From Sinorhizobium terangae (GTDB lineage: Bacteria; Pseudomonadota; Alphaproteobacteria; Rhizobiales; Rhizobiaceae), in assembly GCF_009601505.1 (NCBI RefSeq), contig NZ_WITC01000061.1:62001-126000 (forward strand): DNA of 64,000 bases, in the 5' to 3' direction. A program made the translations under genes and the position numbers. The notes beneath the pieces are model-generated. The model did not search any database. It saw only the letters and a list, made by a program, of their open reading frames with translations, and was not told where the DNA came from. This document shows, piece by piece, positions 1 to 8,610 of this stretch. Each line of letters opens with the position of its first letter. Position 1 is the stretch's first letter.

Positions 1-597
1 CTTTCCAACCTCGATGCGGAACTCCGCGTGCAGATGCGCGTCGAAATCTCGCGGCTTCATCGTGATCTCGGCAACACGATGATCTACGTGACCCACGATC
101 AGGTGGAGGCCATGACCATGGCCGACAAGATCGTCGTCCTGAACTCCGGACGGATCGAGCAGGTGGGCGCACCGCTCGATCTCTACAACAACCCCGTCAA
201 CCGCTTCGTCGCCGGATTCATCGGCAGCCCGAAAATGAACTTCCTCAAGGCGCGCATCGCTGCCGTCGGCGAAGCGGAAACCGCGATCCAGGTTTGCGGC
301 GGCACGATCCGCCTGCCGTGTGTCTTGGATGGCGCAGCGCCGGGACAGGACGTAACCTTCGGCATCCGGCCGGAACATCTTTCCGCGCACGACGATGGCA
401 TCGCGCTCGCCCCGATCAATGTCGAGCTGGTTGAAAACCTCGGCGGCGAAACCATGCTCTACGGCATCACCCCTGACAGTCAGCACGTCACGGTCGCGCT
501 CGAGGGCCAGCAGAAGGTGGAGCGCGGCACCAATCTCGCCGTCCACTTCGATCCTTCGCGCTGTCACGTCTTCGGCGCCGACGGCAAGGCGATGTAA
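1..597 (+). CDS. ABC transporter ATP-binding protein, sugar type, 3' part only
   Basis: The window opens inside this gene. Translation in frame 1 starts at the D-loop (LSNLDAELR), just after where Walker B would lie, then shows the switch histidine in [13 protein letters not shown] and a C-terminal regulatory domain of about 110 residues with the RPEHL signature of MalK/UgpC/MsmK ATPases. It would energise uptake of a sugar or polyol at the inner membrane. The Walker A, Q-loop and LSGGQ parts lie before position 1. Partner permease and binding-protein genes are not visible, though the SMP-30/dehydratase genes downstream suggest a sugar or sugar-acid substrate. Substrate is inference; family is secure. 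Confidence 0.93.
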   Translation, partial: LSNLDAELRVQMRVEISRLHRDLGNTMIYVTHDQVEAMTMADKIVVLNSGRIEQVGAPLDLYNNPVNRFVAGFIGSPKMNFLKARIAAVGEAETAIQVCGGTIRLPCVLDGAAPGQDVTFGIRPEHLSAHDDGIALAPINVELVENLGGETMLYGITPDSQHVTVALEGQQKVERGTNLAVHFDPSRCHVFGADGKAM

Positions 598-804
598 GCG
601 CGGCACCGGCTCGCGCCGTGGGACGAAACGGCGGAAGGGGTCGCTCCGCTGTTTACCGCTTGCTCATGGGCCAATGTGGGGCCATGCTATGGCGGCATAC
701 CCTGGCTGTAAGGCCGAACGCCATTTCGCCCTGGGACGCCAGCTCGACCTCGAAGCACTTGCAGTGCTGCCTTTTCTCGACTGCCCCGGGGAAGGAGGTT
801 GCCT

Positions 805-1485
805 ATGTCTGCGCCCTATACCGACCATCCGTTGCAACCGGGCGACCGGGCGCCAAACATCGTGCTGGATGCCATCTCGCGCGAGGGAAAAATCGCACTT
901 GATGATTTTCGCGGCCGCAGCCCGTTGTTGATCGGCTTGTTTCGAGGCCTGCTCTGTCCATTCTGCCGGCGCCATGTCGCGGCGATGGCACAGCTCAACC
1001 CGGCACTGCGTGAGAAAGGCGTGAACTCTCTAGCGGTGGTAAACACCCCGGTCGAACGCGCGCGACTCTATTTCCGTTATCATCCGATACCCGGCCTTCT
1101 TGCTGCATCCGATCCGGAGCGAGCTTCACACCGCGCCTTCGGCTTACCTCTCCTCGAGTTCACGGAAAATGAGACCGACTGGCCATACAAGGTCGGAATG
1201 GATGTGGTCACGACAATGCGGGTCGATCGGCCCGGGGAGTTGCCTGAACCGATGAATCCGGACGCAGCAGGCGACCTTCTTAACACGAGGGATGGGTACG
1301 AAATTACAGACGCCGATCAGGAGGTGAGGATTCCCGGGCACATGCAGCTCGTCGGTCATTTCCTGCTCGATCGAGAAGGTGTCGTGCGCTGGAGCTTTAC
1401 GGAAGTTGAAGACGAAGGCCAGAATGTGTGCCGGGCGCTCAATCCCGAAGAGTTGATGTCGGCAGCTTCCGAAGTCGTCCCTTAA
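805..1485 (+). CDS. peroxiredoxin-like (AhpC/TSA) protein
   Basis: A 226-residue protein with a thioredoxin-fold redoxin domain. The N-terminal PGDRAPNIVL stretch is typical of AhpC/TSA proteins, and a CPFC dithiol sits at residues 51-54, where a peroxidatic or thioredoxin-like cysteine pair is expected. It probably reduces peroxides or acts as a cytoplasmic thiol oxidoreductase; no signal peptide is seen. ATG 805 is chosen over the upstream TTG because GGAGG lies 6 bases before it. It stands alone, but the neighbouring alkylhydroperoxidase-fold gene suggests a shared theme of oxidant defence. Physiological substrate unknown. Confidence 0.82.
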   Translation: MSAPYTDHPLQPGDRAPNIVLDAISREGKIALDDFRGRSPLLIGLFRGLLCPFCRRHVAAMAQLNPALREKGVNSLAVVNTPVERARLYFRYHPIPGLLAASDPERASHRAFGLPLLEFTENETDWPYKVGMDVVTTMRVDRPGELPEPMNPDAAGDLLNTRDGYEITDADQEVRIPGHMQLVGHFLLDREGVVRWSFTEVEDEGQNVCRALNPEELMSAASEVVP

Positions 1486-1603
1486 CAGCGAAAACGGGGT
1501 CAGTAACTACTCCGGCAGTGATTCCACAGGGGTACTCAAGCGCGTCGGCCGAAGTCCGCCTGCCTGCGGAAAAGCACGCACCGATAAGAAATTTCTGTCC
1601 TCA

Positions 1604-1630
1604 TGTCACACTCGCAGATCCTGTCTCGTC
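1604..1630 (+). promoter_or_regulatory. ECF41-type promoter, TGTCACA-N16-CGTC
   Basis: TGTCACA at 1604-1610 and CGTC at 1627-1630 are separated by exactly 16 bases, the published consensus for ECF41 sigma factors. It lies 34 bases upstream of the carboxymuconolactone-decarboxylase gene, whose operon also encodes an ECF41 sigma factor, so autoregulation is expected. Confidence 0.85.
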
Positions 1631-1663
1631 ATGGTGTCGGAACCAACAGAAGGAAACTGAACC

Positions 1664-2134
1664 ATGACTCCCAAACTCGACCCGTTCGCCGCTGCGCCGT
1701 CGCTGATGAAGAACTGGATGGGCACGACGGTTGCCGTCACCGCCAGCCTGGAGCCGAGCCTCATCGAACTGGTGAAGATCCGCGCCTCGCAGATCAACGG
1801 CTGCGCCAACTGCATCAACATGCATACGGTGGAAGCGCGGGCAAAAGGCGAGACGGAGCAGCGTATCTACCTGCTGTCGGCCTGGCGTGAAGCCCCCTGC
1901 TATTCCGATCGCGAGCGCGCCGCGCTAGGCTGGACCGAAGCACTGACGCGGTTGTCAGAGGGTCATACGTACGAAAGCGCCTATGACGCCCTGAAGGCTC
2001 AGTTCACCGAGGAGGAGCAGGTGAAGCTCACGCTCATGATCAATGTCATCAACGGGTGGAACCGCCTTGCGGTTGGCTTCAGCTTATGGGCCGATCCGGC
2101 CGCGGCCAAGGTCGCCGCCGAGGCGGCCGCCTGA
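1664..2134 (+). CDS. carboxymuconolactone decarboxylase / AhpD-like protein
   Basis: A 156-residue all-alpha protein of the CMD/AhpD superfamily. The signature ExxxxxxxxxxxCxxCxxxH is present: Glu35, then GCANC with Cys47 and Cys50, and His54. Such proteins are peroxidase-like and use the Cys pair with a His/Glu proton relay. A good GAAGG precedes ATG 1664. Its stop overlaps the start of the sigma-factor gene (TGATG), so the two are co-translated. CMD proteins are the commonest genomic partners and targets of ECF41 sigma factors, and the ECF41 promoter lies just upstream. The true substrate of this group is unknown. Confidence 0.9.
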   Translation: MTPKLDPFAAAPSLMKNWMGTTVAVTASLEPSLIELVKIRASQINGCANCINMHTVEARAKGETEQRIYLLSAWREAPCYSDRERAALGWTEALTRLSEGHTYESAYDALKAQFTEEEQVKLTLMINVINGWNRLAVGFSLWADPAAAKVAAEAAA

Positions 2135-2991
2135 TGACGGACACCCGTCACGAGGACGCAGCGGCGGAATTCGATCCGCTGCGTCCGAGGCTCATGCGCG
2201 TCGCCTATCGCATGCTCGGCTCCGTCGCCGACGCGGAAGATATGGTGCAGGAGGCCTTCATCCGCTGGATGGGGGCCGATCGCTCGGCGGTGCGCGAGCC
2301 CGAGGCGTTCTTGCGCCGTACGGTGACGCGGCTCTGCCTTGATCAGCTCAAGTCGGCAAGACGCCAGCGCGAGACCTATATCGGTCCCTGGCTTCCCGAC
2401 CCGGTCGTGGAAGAGGAGCAGGAGGAAGACGTCACTCTGCCCCTGATGCTTGCCCTGGAACGCCTATCTCCACTCGAGCGGGCGGCCTTCCTGCTGCATG
2501 ACGTTTTTGGGCTGGGATTCGAGGAAGTCGCGGCGACCATCCAGCGCGACCCGGCTGCCTGTCGCCAGCTCGCCAGCCGCGCGCGCACCCATGTCCGCGA
2601 GGCGCGGCCTCGCTTCCAGATCGAGAAACAGAAAAGCCTCGAGATCGCTGAAGCCTTCTTCACGGCCTCGCGCAGCGGCGACATGAAGGCGCTCGGTGCG
2701 ATGCTGGCGGCCGACGTCAGCGTCCATGCCGACGGCGGCGGCAAGCGTCCGGCAGCGATGAAGGCGATCTTCGGATTCGATGCCGTGATGAAGGTTCACC
2801 AGAGTTTGGCGGTCCTGTTTCAGAAGCACGGCTCGAAACTCGTGCATGCCGGCTTCATCAACGGACTGCCCGGTTTCGTCACGCTGGAAGGCGATGGCGA
2901 ACTTCAGACGACTGCACTCGATATCGAAGACGGAAAGGTTACCGCGATCTATGTCGTGCGGAACCCCGACAAGCTGAAACACTTGCACTAG
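2134..2991 (+). CDS. ECF41-family RNA polymerase sigma factor (SigJ-like) with SnoaL-like C-terminal extension
   Basis: A 285-residue sigma factor. Sigma region 2 spans about residues 10-75 (DAEDMVQEAF) and region 4 about 105-160 with a helix-turn-helix. A roughly 120-residue SnoaL/NTF2-like extension replaces an anti-sigma factor. All three ECF41 hallmarks are visible: a WLPDP linker (residues 87-91), DGGGK (200-204) and NPDKL close to the C-terminus. In this family the extension both activates and restrains the sigma. The start is set at ATG 2134, overlapping the upstream stop; the in-frame Met at 2056 lies inside the previous gene and is rejected. Confidence 0.95.
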   Translation: MTDTRHEDAAAEFDPLRPRLMRVAYRMLGSVADAEDMVQEAFIRWMGADRSAVREPEAFLRRTVTRLCLDQLKSARRQRETYIGPWLPDPVVEEEQEEDVTLPLMLALERLSPLERAAFLLHDVFGLGFEEVAATIQRDPAACRQLASRARTHVREARPRFQIEKQKSLEIAEAFFTASRSGDMKALGAMLAADVSVHADGGGKRPAAMKAIFGFDAVMKVHQSLAVLFQKHGSKLVHAGFINGLPGFVTLEGDGELQTTALDIEDGKVTAIYVVRNPDKLKHLH

Positions 2992-3094
2992 GCAAGTCGC
3001 GAATCGGACGCGAACTGCTGCATTGACGCTGTCTGCTCGCGCTTGGCAAACGGCAGGTCGAGGTCTACCATGCGCGCAACCTATGGAGACTTCG

Positions 3095-3895
3095 ATGACC
3101 TCCAGCTTCAATGTCCATGACGCGGCCGGCTACGAACAGCTTATGGGACGCTGGAGTCAGCGACTTGCGCCGCTATTTATCGAGTTCTCCGGGCTTGCCG
3201 ACGGCGAAAAGATTGTCGACGTCGGCTGCGGCACCGGCAGCCTCACTTTTGCGCTCGCAAGGACCGCGGATCTCGCACAGATCGCAGCGATCGACTATTC
3301 GCCGGTCTTCGTCGCGGAGGCGAGCCGGCGCAACACCGATCCGCGCATAAAGATCCAGGAGGCGGATGCCTGCGCCCTGCCCTTCGCAGATGGGACCTTC
3401 GACCGCGCCCTGGCGCTGCTCGTGCTCCATTTCGTGCCCGACGCCGACAAGGCGGTCGCCGAGATGCGCCGCGTCGTGCGGCCGGGCGGCGTTGTCGCGG
3501 CGGCTGTGTGGGACCATCTCGGCGGCATGCCCGGCATGCGGATGATGGTCGACACGGTGGCGGCACTCGGCGAAGGCGGTCGCCAGCTCCGCGCGCGCTA
3601 TTGCTTTCAGCCGATGATGCAGCCGGGCGAAATGAAAAGGACTTTTGTGGAGCAGGGTCTCGTCGACGTTTCGGAAACCCAGCTCATGATCCGCATGGAC
3701 TACCAGAACTTCGACGACTACTGGGCGCCGATTGCCGCAGGCGAAGGACCGCTCGGTAAATATGTAGCGGCGCTCGGGCCCACAGAACGGGCACGCACCG
3801 ATGCCGCCCTGCGCGACGCCTACGAGGCCGGCCGGCCGGATGGTCCGAGGTCGTTTGCGAACGTTGCCTGGGCCTGCCGCGGCATCGTTCCCTGA
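3095..3895 (+). CDS. class I SAM-dependent methyltransferase
   Basis: A 266-residue methyltransferase of the type 11 family. The SAM-binding motif I, VDVGCGTGS, is at about residues 41-49, followed by the acidic end of strand beta 2 (IDYSPVF), DADACALPFADGTFD and a post-motif region (MRRVVRPGGVV). ATG 3095 is preferred to 3083 because GGAGA lies at the right distance upstream. It follows the ECF41 operon by about 100 bases but has no obvious ECF41 promoter of its own. Substrate cannot be read from sequence; a small-molecule acceptor is likely. Confidence 0.85.
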   Translation: MTSSFNVHDAAGYEQLMGRWSQRLAPLFIEFSGLADGEKIVDVGCGTGSLTFALARTADLAQIAAIDYSPVFVAEASRRNTDPRIKIQEADACALPFADGTFDRALALLVLHFVPDADKAVAEMRRVVRPGGVVAAAVWDHLGGMPGMRMMVDTVAALGEGGRQLRARYCFQPMMQPGEMKRTFVEQGLVDVSETQLMIRMDYQNFDDYWAPIAAGEGPLGKYVAALGPTERARTDAALRDAYEAGRPDGPRSFANVAWACRGIVP

Positions 3896-3914
3896 ACTTG
3901 CGGCCAAAGAGACC

Positions 3915-4898
3915 TCAAAGCCGGCGGTCATCGAAGCGGTGCACGGCGACGCCCGCGACCGGGCTTCGGGCAGCGAAAATGCCGCCGGCCCGACTGTCCT
4001 CAGACGAATCGGCGTGACGCAGGGACGTGACGAGCAGCGTCTTGCGATCCGGTCCGGCGAAGCAGGGCATCGTAGGTGCCGGCACCGGGAAGCGATGCGT
4101 CCTGATCAACTCGCCTTCGCTTGAGAAGCAGTTGACGCCGGCCGAAACGCCGGCGCTCCAGTAATTGCCCGCGACGTCGGTTGCCGCTCCATCTGGACGG
4201 CCGCTTGCCTCGTCGAGAACGGCGAGCCTGCGCCGTTCGGAAATCGCACCCGTCGCGGGGTCGAATTGCCAACGGTCGATCCAGGGCCCGCGCGAATCCG
4301 AATGAAAGAGAACCGAGCCGTCGGCGCTCCAGGCGAGACCATTGGAACAGATGATCTCGCCGACCCTACGCTCCACCGTGCCGTCCGGTATAACGCGGTA
4401 TAGCGAAGCGACCGGCTGCCGTTTGGCCGCCTCATGCATCGTCTCCACCCAGAACGCTCCGTCGGGCCCAACCTTGCCGTCGTTCAGGCGTGTGTCCGGC
4501 CTTTCCGCTTCGATCGAGGCGATCTGCCTGACGATAGCGCCGCTTTCGGGGTCGAACAGAACCACGCGATCCCGTTGCGCGAGCACGAGCCTTCCGGAGT
4601 GGGCAAGCCCGACGCAGCAGGCCCCGTGGTCGAAGGTCCATGCGATGTGGCCCGCCCCGGTAAGATCTGCACGATGGAGGGCGCCCTTGCCGATATCGAC
4701 GAAAAACAGGCAGTTTCGACGGTCGTCGTAGACCGGGCTCTCAGCCACCGTGCAGCGCAAATCCAGCTCGCAGTCAAATGTCAAGTCGAAAGACATGTCT
4801 GGAACCATCGTCTGACAGGTTGTCGGATTTGCGAGGGAACGGGCGTCTCTCGCGGCCACAGTTTTTCGAGCATTATCAGCTGATGTTTTCTCTAACAT
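3915..4898 (-). CDS. SMP-30/gluconolactonase family sugar lactonase
   Basis: A beta-propeller lactonase of up to 327 residues. Expected metal and active-site motifs are present in order: AESPVYD (Glu), RLNDGKVGPDG (Asn/Asp), CSNGLAWSADG (Asn) and RPDGAATD (Asp). It would open sugar lactones to aldonic or uronic acids in the cytoplasm, matching the dehydratase and uronate-dehydrogenase-like genes of the same cluster. The start is ambiguous: Met at 4898 has a weak AAGGG upstream, while Met at 4796 (MSFDLTF) gives a more typical length of 293. It diverges from the DHDPS-family gene with about 60 bases between. Confidence 0.85.
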   Translation of the reverse strand: MLEKTSADNARKTVAARDARSLANPTTCQTMVPDMSFDLTFDCELDLRCTVAESPVYDDRRNCLFFVDIGKGALHRADLTGAGHIAWTFDHGACCVGLAHSGRLVLAQRDRVVLFDPESGAIVRQIASIEAERPDTRLNDGKVGPDGAFWVETMHEAAKRQPVASLYRVIPDGTVERRVGEIICSNGLAWSADGSVLFHSDSRGPWIDRWQFDPATGAISERRRLAVLDEASGRPDGAATDVAGNYWSAGVSAGVNCFSSEGELIRTHRFPVPAPTMPCFAGPDRKTLLVTSLRHADSSEDSRAGGIFAARSPVAGVAVHRFDDRRL

Positions 4899-4959
4899 TG
4901 CTATTGCCCTTGCTCAACTTGTAAATTAAAAATACAGGAAACCTGGCAAGGAGATTTCC

Positions 4960-5916
4960 ATGAAAACAACCCCCGTTGATGTCGGTGCCCTCAGGTCTTC
5001 GGTCCTTTCCGTGCCGCCGCTGGCCCGTCAGGCGAATGGCGAGCCGAGCACGACGGAAAATCGCAGACAAGTCGATTGGCTGCTCTCGGGCGGGGTAACC
5101 ACCTATCTCTATGGCGGCAACGCCAATCTCTACAATTTCGGCGTGACGGGATTCGGCAGCCTTCTCGATATGCTCGAGGACATTGCCCCGCCGGACGGCT
5201 GGATGATCCCCTCGATTGGCGCCGACTTCGGCAAGGCGATGGACCAGGCGACGATCCTGCGGGGGCGAAATTTTCCGACCGCCATGGTGCTCCCCCTCAC
5301 CTTCCCGACGACTTCGGCGGGCCTGGTCTCGGGATTCGCCAAGCTGGCGGATGCCGCCGGCCGGCCGTTGATCGCCTATGTCAAGAATGACGGTTTCCTT
5401 AATGCCGGCGATGTCGCGCGTCTCTTCCGCGATGGCGCGATCGCTGCCTTGAAGTACGCCGTCGTGCGGCCCGAACCCAAAAACGATGCCTATCTTTCCG
5501 CCATCCTCGATGCCGTCGGCTCGGGCGAGCGGATCGTCAGCGGTATCGGCGAGCGTCCGGCGATCGATCACGTCGAAATGGGGCTCACCGCCTTCACCTC
5601 CGGGTCGGTATGCATCGCTCCGCACCTCTCGACCGCGATCCTGAAGGCGTGCCAATCCGGTGAGTTCGCTGCCGCAAGGACGCTTCGCGAAAGCTTCCTT
5701 CCGCTTGAGGATCTGCGCGACGCCCATTCGCCGATCCGCGTCCTGCACGAAGCGGTGAGACTCGCCGGTATCTGCGATACCGGTCCGATCGGGGAATTCC
5801 TGTCGAATCTAGACGGCGCCGAACGGCTCGATGCCATCGCCGCGGCAGCGCGCGCGCTCAAGGCGAAGAGCGAAGCCGCGGCCCGCGGGGCCCGGCCACT
5901 TTCGGCGAGCGCCTGA
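4960..5916 (+). CDS. dihydrodipicolinate synthase/N-acetylneuraminate lyase family protein
   Basis: A 318-residue (beta/alpha)8 lyase of the DapA/NAL family. Tyr140 (LIAYVKNDG) and Lys165 (AALKYAVV) fit the conserved Tyr and Schiff-base Lys; the GGNANLYNF loop replaces the usual GTTGE turn. Beside a sugar lactonase and an IlvD/Edd-type sugar-acid dehydratase it most likely cleaves or dehydrates a 2-keto-3-deoxy sugar acid rather than making dihydrodipicolinate. The AAGGAG 6 bases before ATG 4960 is strong. Exact substrate is inference. Confidence 0.82.
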   Translation: MKTTPVDVGALRSSVLSVPPLARQANGEPSTTENRRQVDWLLSGGVTTYLYGGNANLYNFGVTGFGSLLDMLEDIAPPDGWMIPSIGADFGKAMDQATILRGRNFPTAMVLPLTFPTTSAGLVSGFAKLADAAGRPLIAYVKNDGFLNAGDVARLFRDGAIAALKYAVVRPEPKNDAYLSAILDAVGSGERIVSGIGERPAIDHVEMGLTAFTSGSVCIAPHLSTAILKACQSGEFAAARTLRESFLPLEDLRDAHSPIRVLHEAVRLAGICDTGPIGEFLSNLDGAERLDAIAAAARALKAKSEAAARGARPLSASA

Positions 5917-6070
5917 CATGGTACCGGAGACGGCGCAAGTAAGGCGCCGCGCTCTTCGGCAACTGTCCCTGGAGCGGGATCCGAACAGGCTGCAGTGGCG
6001 AAAAGCAAAGACATTGGTGTCGATACCCCCCGCCGACCGCAGTAACGACTTGATCAGACGGCGTATCGCC

Positions 6071-6832
6071 CTAGAGATCCCCGTGGGATCCGGTGATGCG
6101 GGCCCTGGATTCCGTCAGGTGGTAGCGCATGTAGAGCCGCGCGAGCTCGCGGTTCTGGCCGGAAATCGCCGTGAATATCTTGCGGTGCTCTTCGAGAACG
6201 CGGCGCCGCCGGTCCTCCGAGCCTTGCCGTGTCAGGCTGAGCGCCATGCGCATCGAGCCGCGCAGAATATCGCCAAGCTCTTCCAGGAGGCGCGGGAAAA
6301 GCTCATTGCCCGCTGCCGCGGCAACGGCAAGATGGAAGGCGAAATCCTCCTCCCAGCCCGTCTCGCCGCGGGCGAAAGCGCCCTCGAGCGCCGCGAGCGC
6401 CTCACCGATCTGGTTGAGTTGGGCCTTGGTCCGGCGCATCGCGGCCAGTCCCGCACACTCGGTTTCGAGTGCCAGCCGCGGCTCGAAGGCCCTGAGATAG
6501 CTGGCGATCTCAGCCGAGGCTGCAAAATCGGTCAGCTTGTTGGAAGGGCGCGACTTGACGAAGGTGCCGATGCCCTGCCGCGAAACCACCAGGCCATCCG
6601 CCTGCAGCCGCATCAGCGCCTCGCGAACGACCGGCCTGGAAACCTGGAAGTCGCGGCAGATCCGGGCTTCCGACGGCAATTTCGCCCCCTCGGCCATCTG
6701 GCCGCTCGCGATCTGCTCGAGGATCTGGCCGTAGAGAACATCGGCGAGCCGCTCCCGCCGCGCCGGTTTCAGTTTCAACATCACGTCGTCCAAGGGTTCG
6801 CCTTCACCTGTCATTTTTCTGAACAGGTGCAA
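6071..6832 (-). CDS. GntR-family (FadR/FCD subfamily) transcriptional regulator
   Basis: A GntR winged helix-turn-helix (about residues 28-90, with LPSEARICRDFQVSRPVVREAL in the recognition region) is followed by an all-helical FCD ligand domain. It diverges from the sugar-acid dehydratase gene and is the likely local repressor, with a sugar-acid ligand. The start is uncertain: Met at 6832, 6814 and 6781 are all in frame. A candidate operator at 6805-6829 overlaps the two upstream choices, which would favour 6781 (MLKLKPARRER). Confidence 0.88.
   Translation of the reverse strand: MHLFRKMTGEGEPLDDVMLKLKPARRERLADVLYGQILEQIASGQMAEGAKLPSEARICRDFQVSRPVVREALMRLQADGLVVSRQGIGTFVKSRPSNKLTDFAASAEIASYLRAFEPRLALETECAGLAAMRRTKAQLNQIGEALAALEGAFARGETGWEEDFAFHLAVAAAAGNELFPRLLEELGDILRGSMRMALSLTRQGSEDRRRRVLEEHRKIFTAISGQNRELARLYMRYHLTESRARITGSHGDL
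6805..6829. promoter_or_regulatory. candidate GntR operator (inverted repeat)
   Basis: CACCTGT at 6805-6811 and ACAGGTG at 6823-6829 form a perfect 7-base inverted repeat with an 11-base spacer, between the regulator and the divergent dehydratase gene. Role as its operator is inference. Confidence 0.4.
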
Positions 6833-6870
6833 TCTAGCCGACCTGCCCGGGAATGCAAAGGAGGTGACCG

Positions 6871-8595
6871 ATGACCGGACGCAAGAAACCGGAAGAATTT
6901 CGAAGCTTTCGCTGGTTCGGCGTCAGGGACCTGCGCTCCTTCGGCCACAGGTCCCGGCTTTACCAGATGGGCTATGACAATGCGGAAATCGCCGGCAAGC
7001 CCGTCATCGCAATTATCAACACCTGGAGCGACATCAATCCGTGCCACGCGCATCTGCGCACCCGGGCCGAGGAGGTGAAACGCGGCGTGTGGCAGGCGGG
7101 CGGCTTCCCGATCGAGCTGCCGGCGATGTCGCTCGCGGAAACCTACGTGAAGCCGACGACCATGCTCTACCGCAACTTCCTCGCGATGGAGGTGGAGGAA
7201 CTCATCCGGTCGCACCCGGTCGACGGTGTCGTGCTGCTCGCCGGCTGCGACAAGACCACGCCGGCGACGATCATGGGCGCGATCCAGGTCGACCTTCCAA
7301 CGATCTTCGTGCCGGCTGGGCCGATGCTGCGCGGCAACTATCGCGGCCAGGCTCTCGGTTCGGGCTCCGATGTCTGGAAATACTGGGCGGAAAAGGAGGC
7401 CGGGCGCATCACCGAGCACGAATGGGGCGTGATGGAGCGTGGCATCGCCCGTTCCTTCGGCACCTGCATGACCATGGGCACCGCCTCGACGATGACGGCG
7501 CTTGCCGACACGCTTGGTCTCTCACTGCCCGGCGCCTCGGGCATCCCGGCCGCCGATGCCGGCCATTCGCGGATTGCGGCGCTTTCCGGCGCGCGCATTG
7601 TCGGGATGGTCTTCGAGGATCTGAAGCCTTCGGACATCCTGACGGTCAAGGCGTTTGAAAACGCATTGACTGTGCATATGGCGATGGCCGGCTCGACCAA
7701 TGCGATGATCCACCTGATTGCCATGGCGCGGCGATGCGGCGTCGACCTGACCTTGGATGATTTCGATCGCATGTCGGAAAAGGTCCCGGTCCTCTGCAAT
7801 ATCCGCCCGACCGGCGAATTCCTGATGGAGGACTTCTATTATGCCGGCGGGCTGCCGGCGCTGTGGAAGCAGCTCAAGCCCTTGCTGCATCTCGAAGAGC
7901 GCAATGTCGTCGGCAGCATCGGTGAAGCGATCCGCGAGGTCGAGATCCATCTGCCGGACGTGATCCGGCCGCTCGATAACCCTGTTGCCGCGCGCGGCGG
8001 CACGGCGATCCTGAAAGGGAACCTCGCGCCCCAGGGCTGCGTCATGAAACCGGCGGCGGCCGACCCCGCCCTTCTCAAGCATCGCGGACCGGCGCTCGTC
8101 TTCGACGACTACGAGACAATGATGGAGGCGGTGAACGACGAGGATCTCGACGTCACCGCCGACACGGTACTGATCCTGCGCAACGCCGGTCCCGTCGGCG
8201 GGCCGGGCATGCCGGAATGGGGAATGCTGCCCATCCCGAAGAAGCTTCTGAAACAGGGCGTGCGCGATATGGTGCGCATCTCGGACGCTCGCATGAGCGG
8301 TACCAGCTACGGCGCCTGCATCCTGCACGTCGCGCCTGAAGCTTACGTCGGCGGGCCGCTGGCGGCCGTCCGCGATGGCGACATCATCGCCCTCGACGTC
8401 GCCTGTCGGACGCTCACGCTGGAGGTCGCCTCGGCGGAAATCGAGCGCCGGCTTTCCGAATGGCGACCGCCGGAGCGCGACTATTCGAGAGGCTTTCTGA
8501 AGATGCATGCGGAGCACATCCAGCAGGCCCCCGAAGGCTGCGACTTCACCTTCCTGCAATCTCCCCATAAGCTGCCCGAACCGGAAATCCATTGA
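6871..8595 (+). CDS. IlvD/Edd-family dehydratase, probably a sugar-acid (pentonate-type) dehydratase
   Basis: A 574-residue iron-sulfur dehydratase. Cys58 (INPCHAH), Cys126 (AGCDKTTP) and Cys199 (FGTCMTMG) fit the three [2Fe-2S] ligands, and Lys128 in DKT fits the carbamylated lysine holding Mg2+. The SDARMSGTSYG motif near the C-terminus is also characteristic. Length and context (lactonase, DHDPS-family lyase, uronate-dehydrogenase-like gene) resemble rhizobial L-arabonate and related sugar-acid dehydratases more than valine/isoleucine IlvD. A near-perfect AAAGGAGGTGA precedes ATG 6871. Product would be a 2-keto-3-deoxy acid. Substrate not determined. Confidence 0.9.
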   Translation: MTGRKKPEEFRSFRWFGVRDLRSFGHRSRLYQMGYDNAEIAGKPVIAIINTWSDINPCHAHLRTRAEEVKRGVWQAGGFPIELPAMSLAETYVKPTTMLYRNFLAMEVEELIRSHPVDGVVLLAGCDKTTPATIMGAIQVDLPTIFVPAGPMLRGNYRGQALGSGSDVWKYWAEKEAGRITEHEWGVMERGIARSFGTCMTMGTASTMTALADTLGLSLPGASGIPAADAGHSRIAALSGARIVGMVFEDLKPSDILTVKAFENALTVHMAMAGSTNAMIHLIAMARRCGVDLTLDDFDRMSEKVPVLCNIRPTGEFLMEDFYYAGGLPALWKQLKPLLHLEERNVVGSIGEAIREVEIHLPDVIRPLDNPVAARGGTAILKGNLAPQGCVMKPAAADPALLKHRGPALVFDDYETMMEAVNDEDLDVTADTVLILRNAGPVGGPGMPEWGMLPIPKKLLKQGVRDMVRISDARMSGTSYGACILHVAPEAYVGGPLAAVRDGDIIALDVACRTLTLEVASAEIERRLSEWRPPERDYSRGFLKMHAEHIQQAPEGCDFTFLQSPHKLPEPEIH

Positions 8596-8610
8596 GGACA
8601 GGTGAACCGG

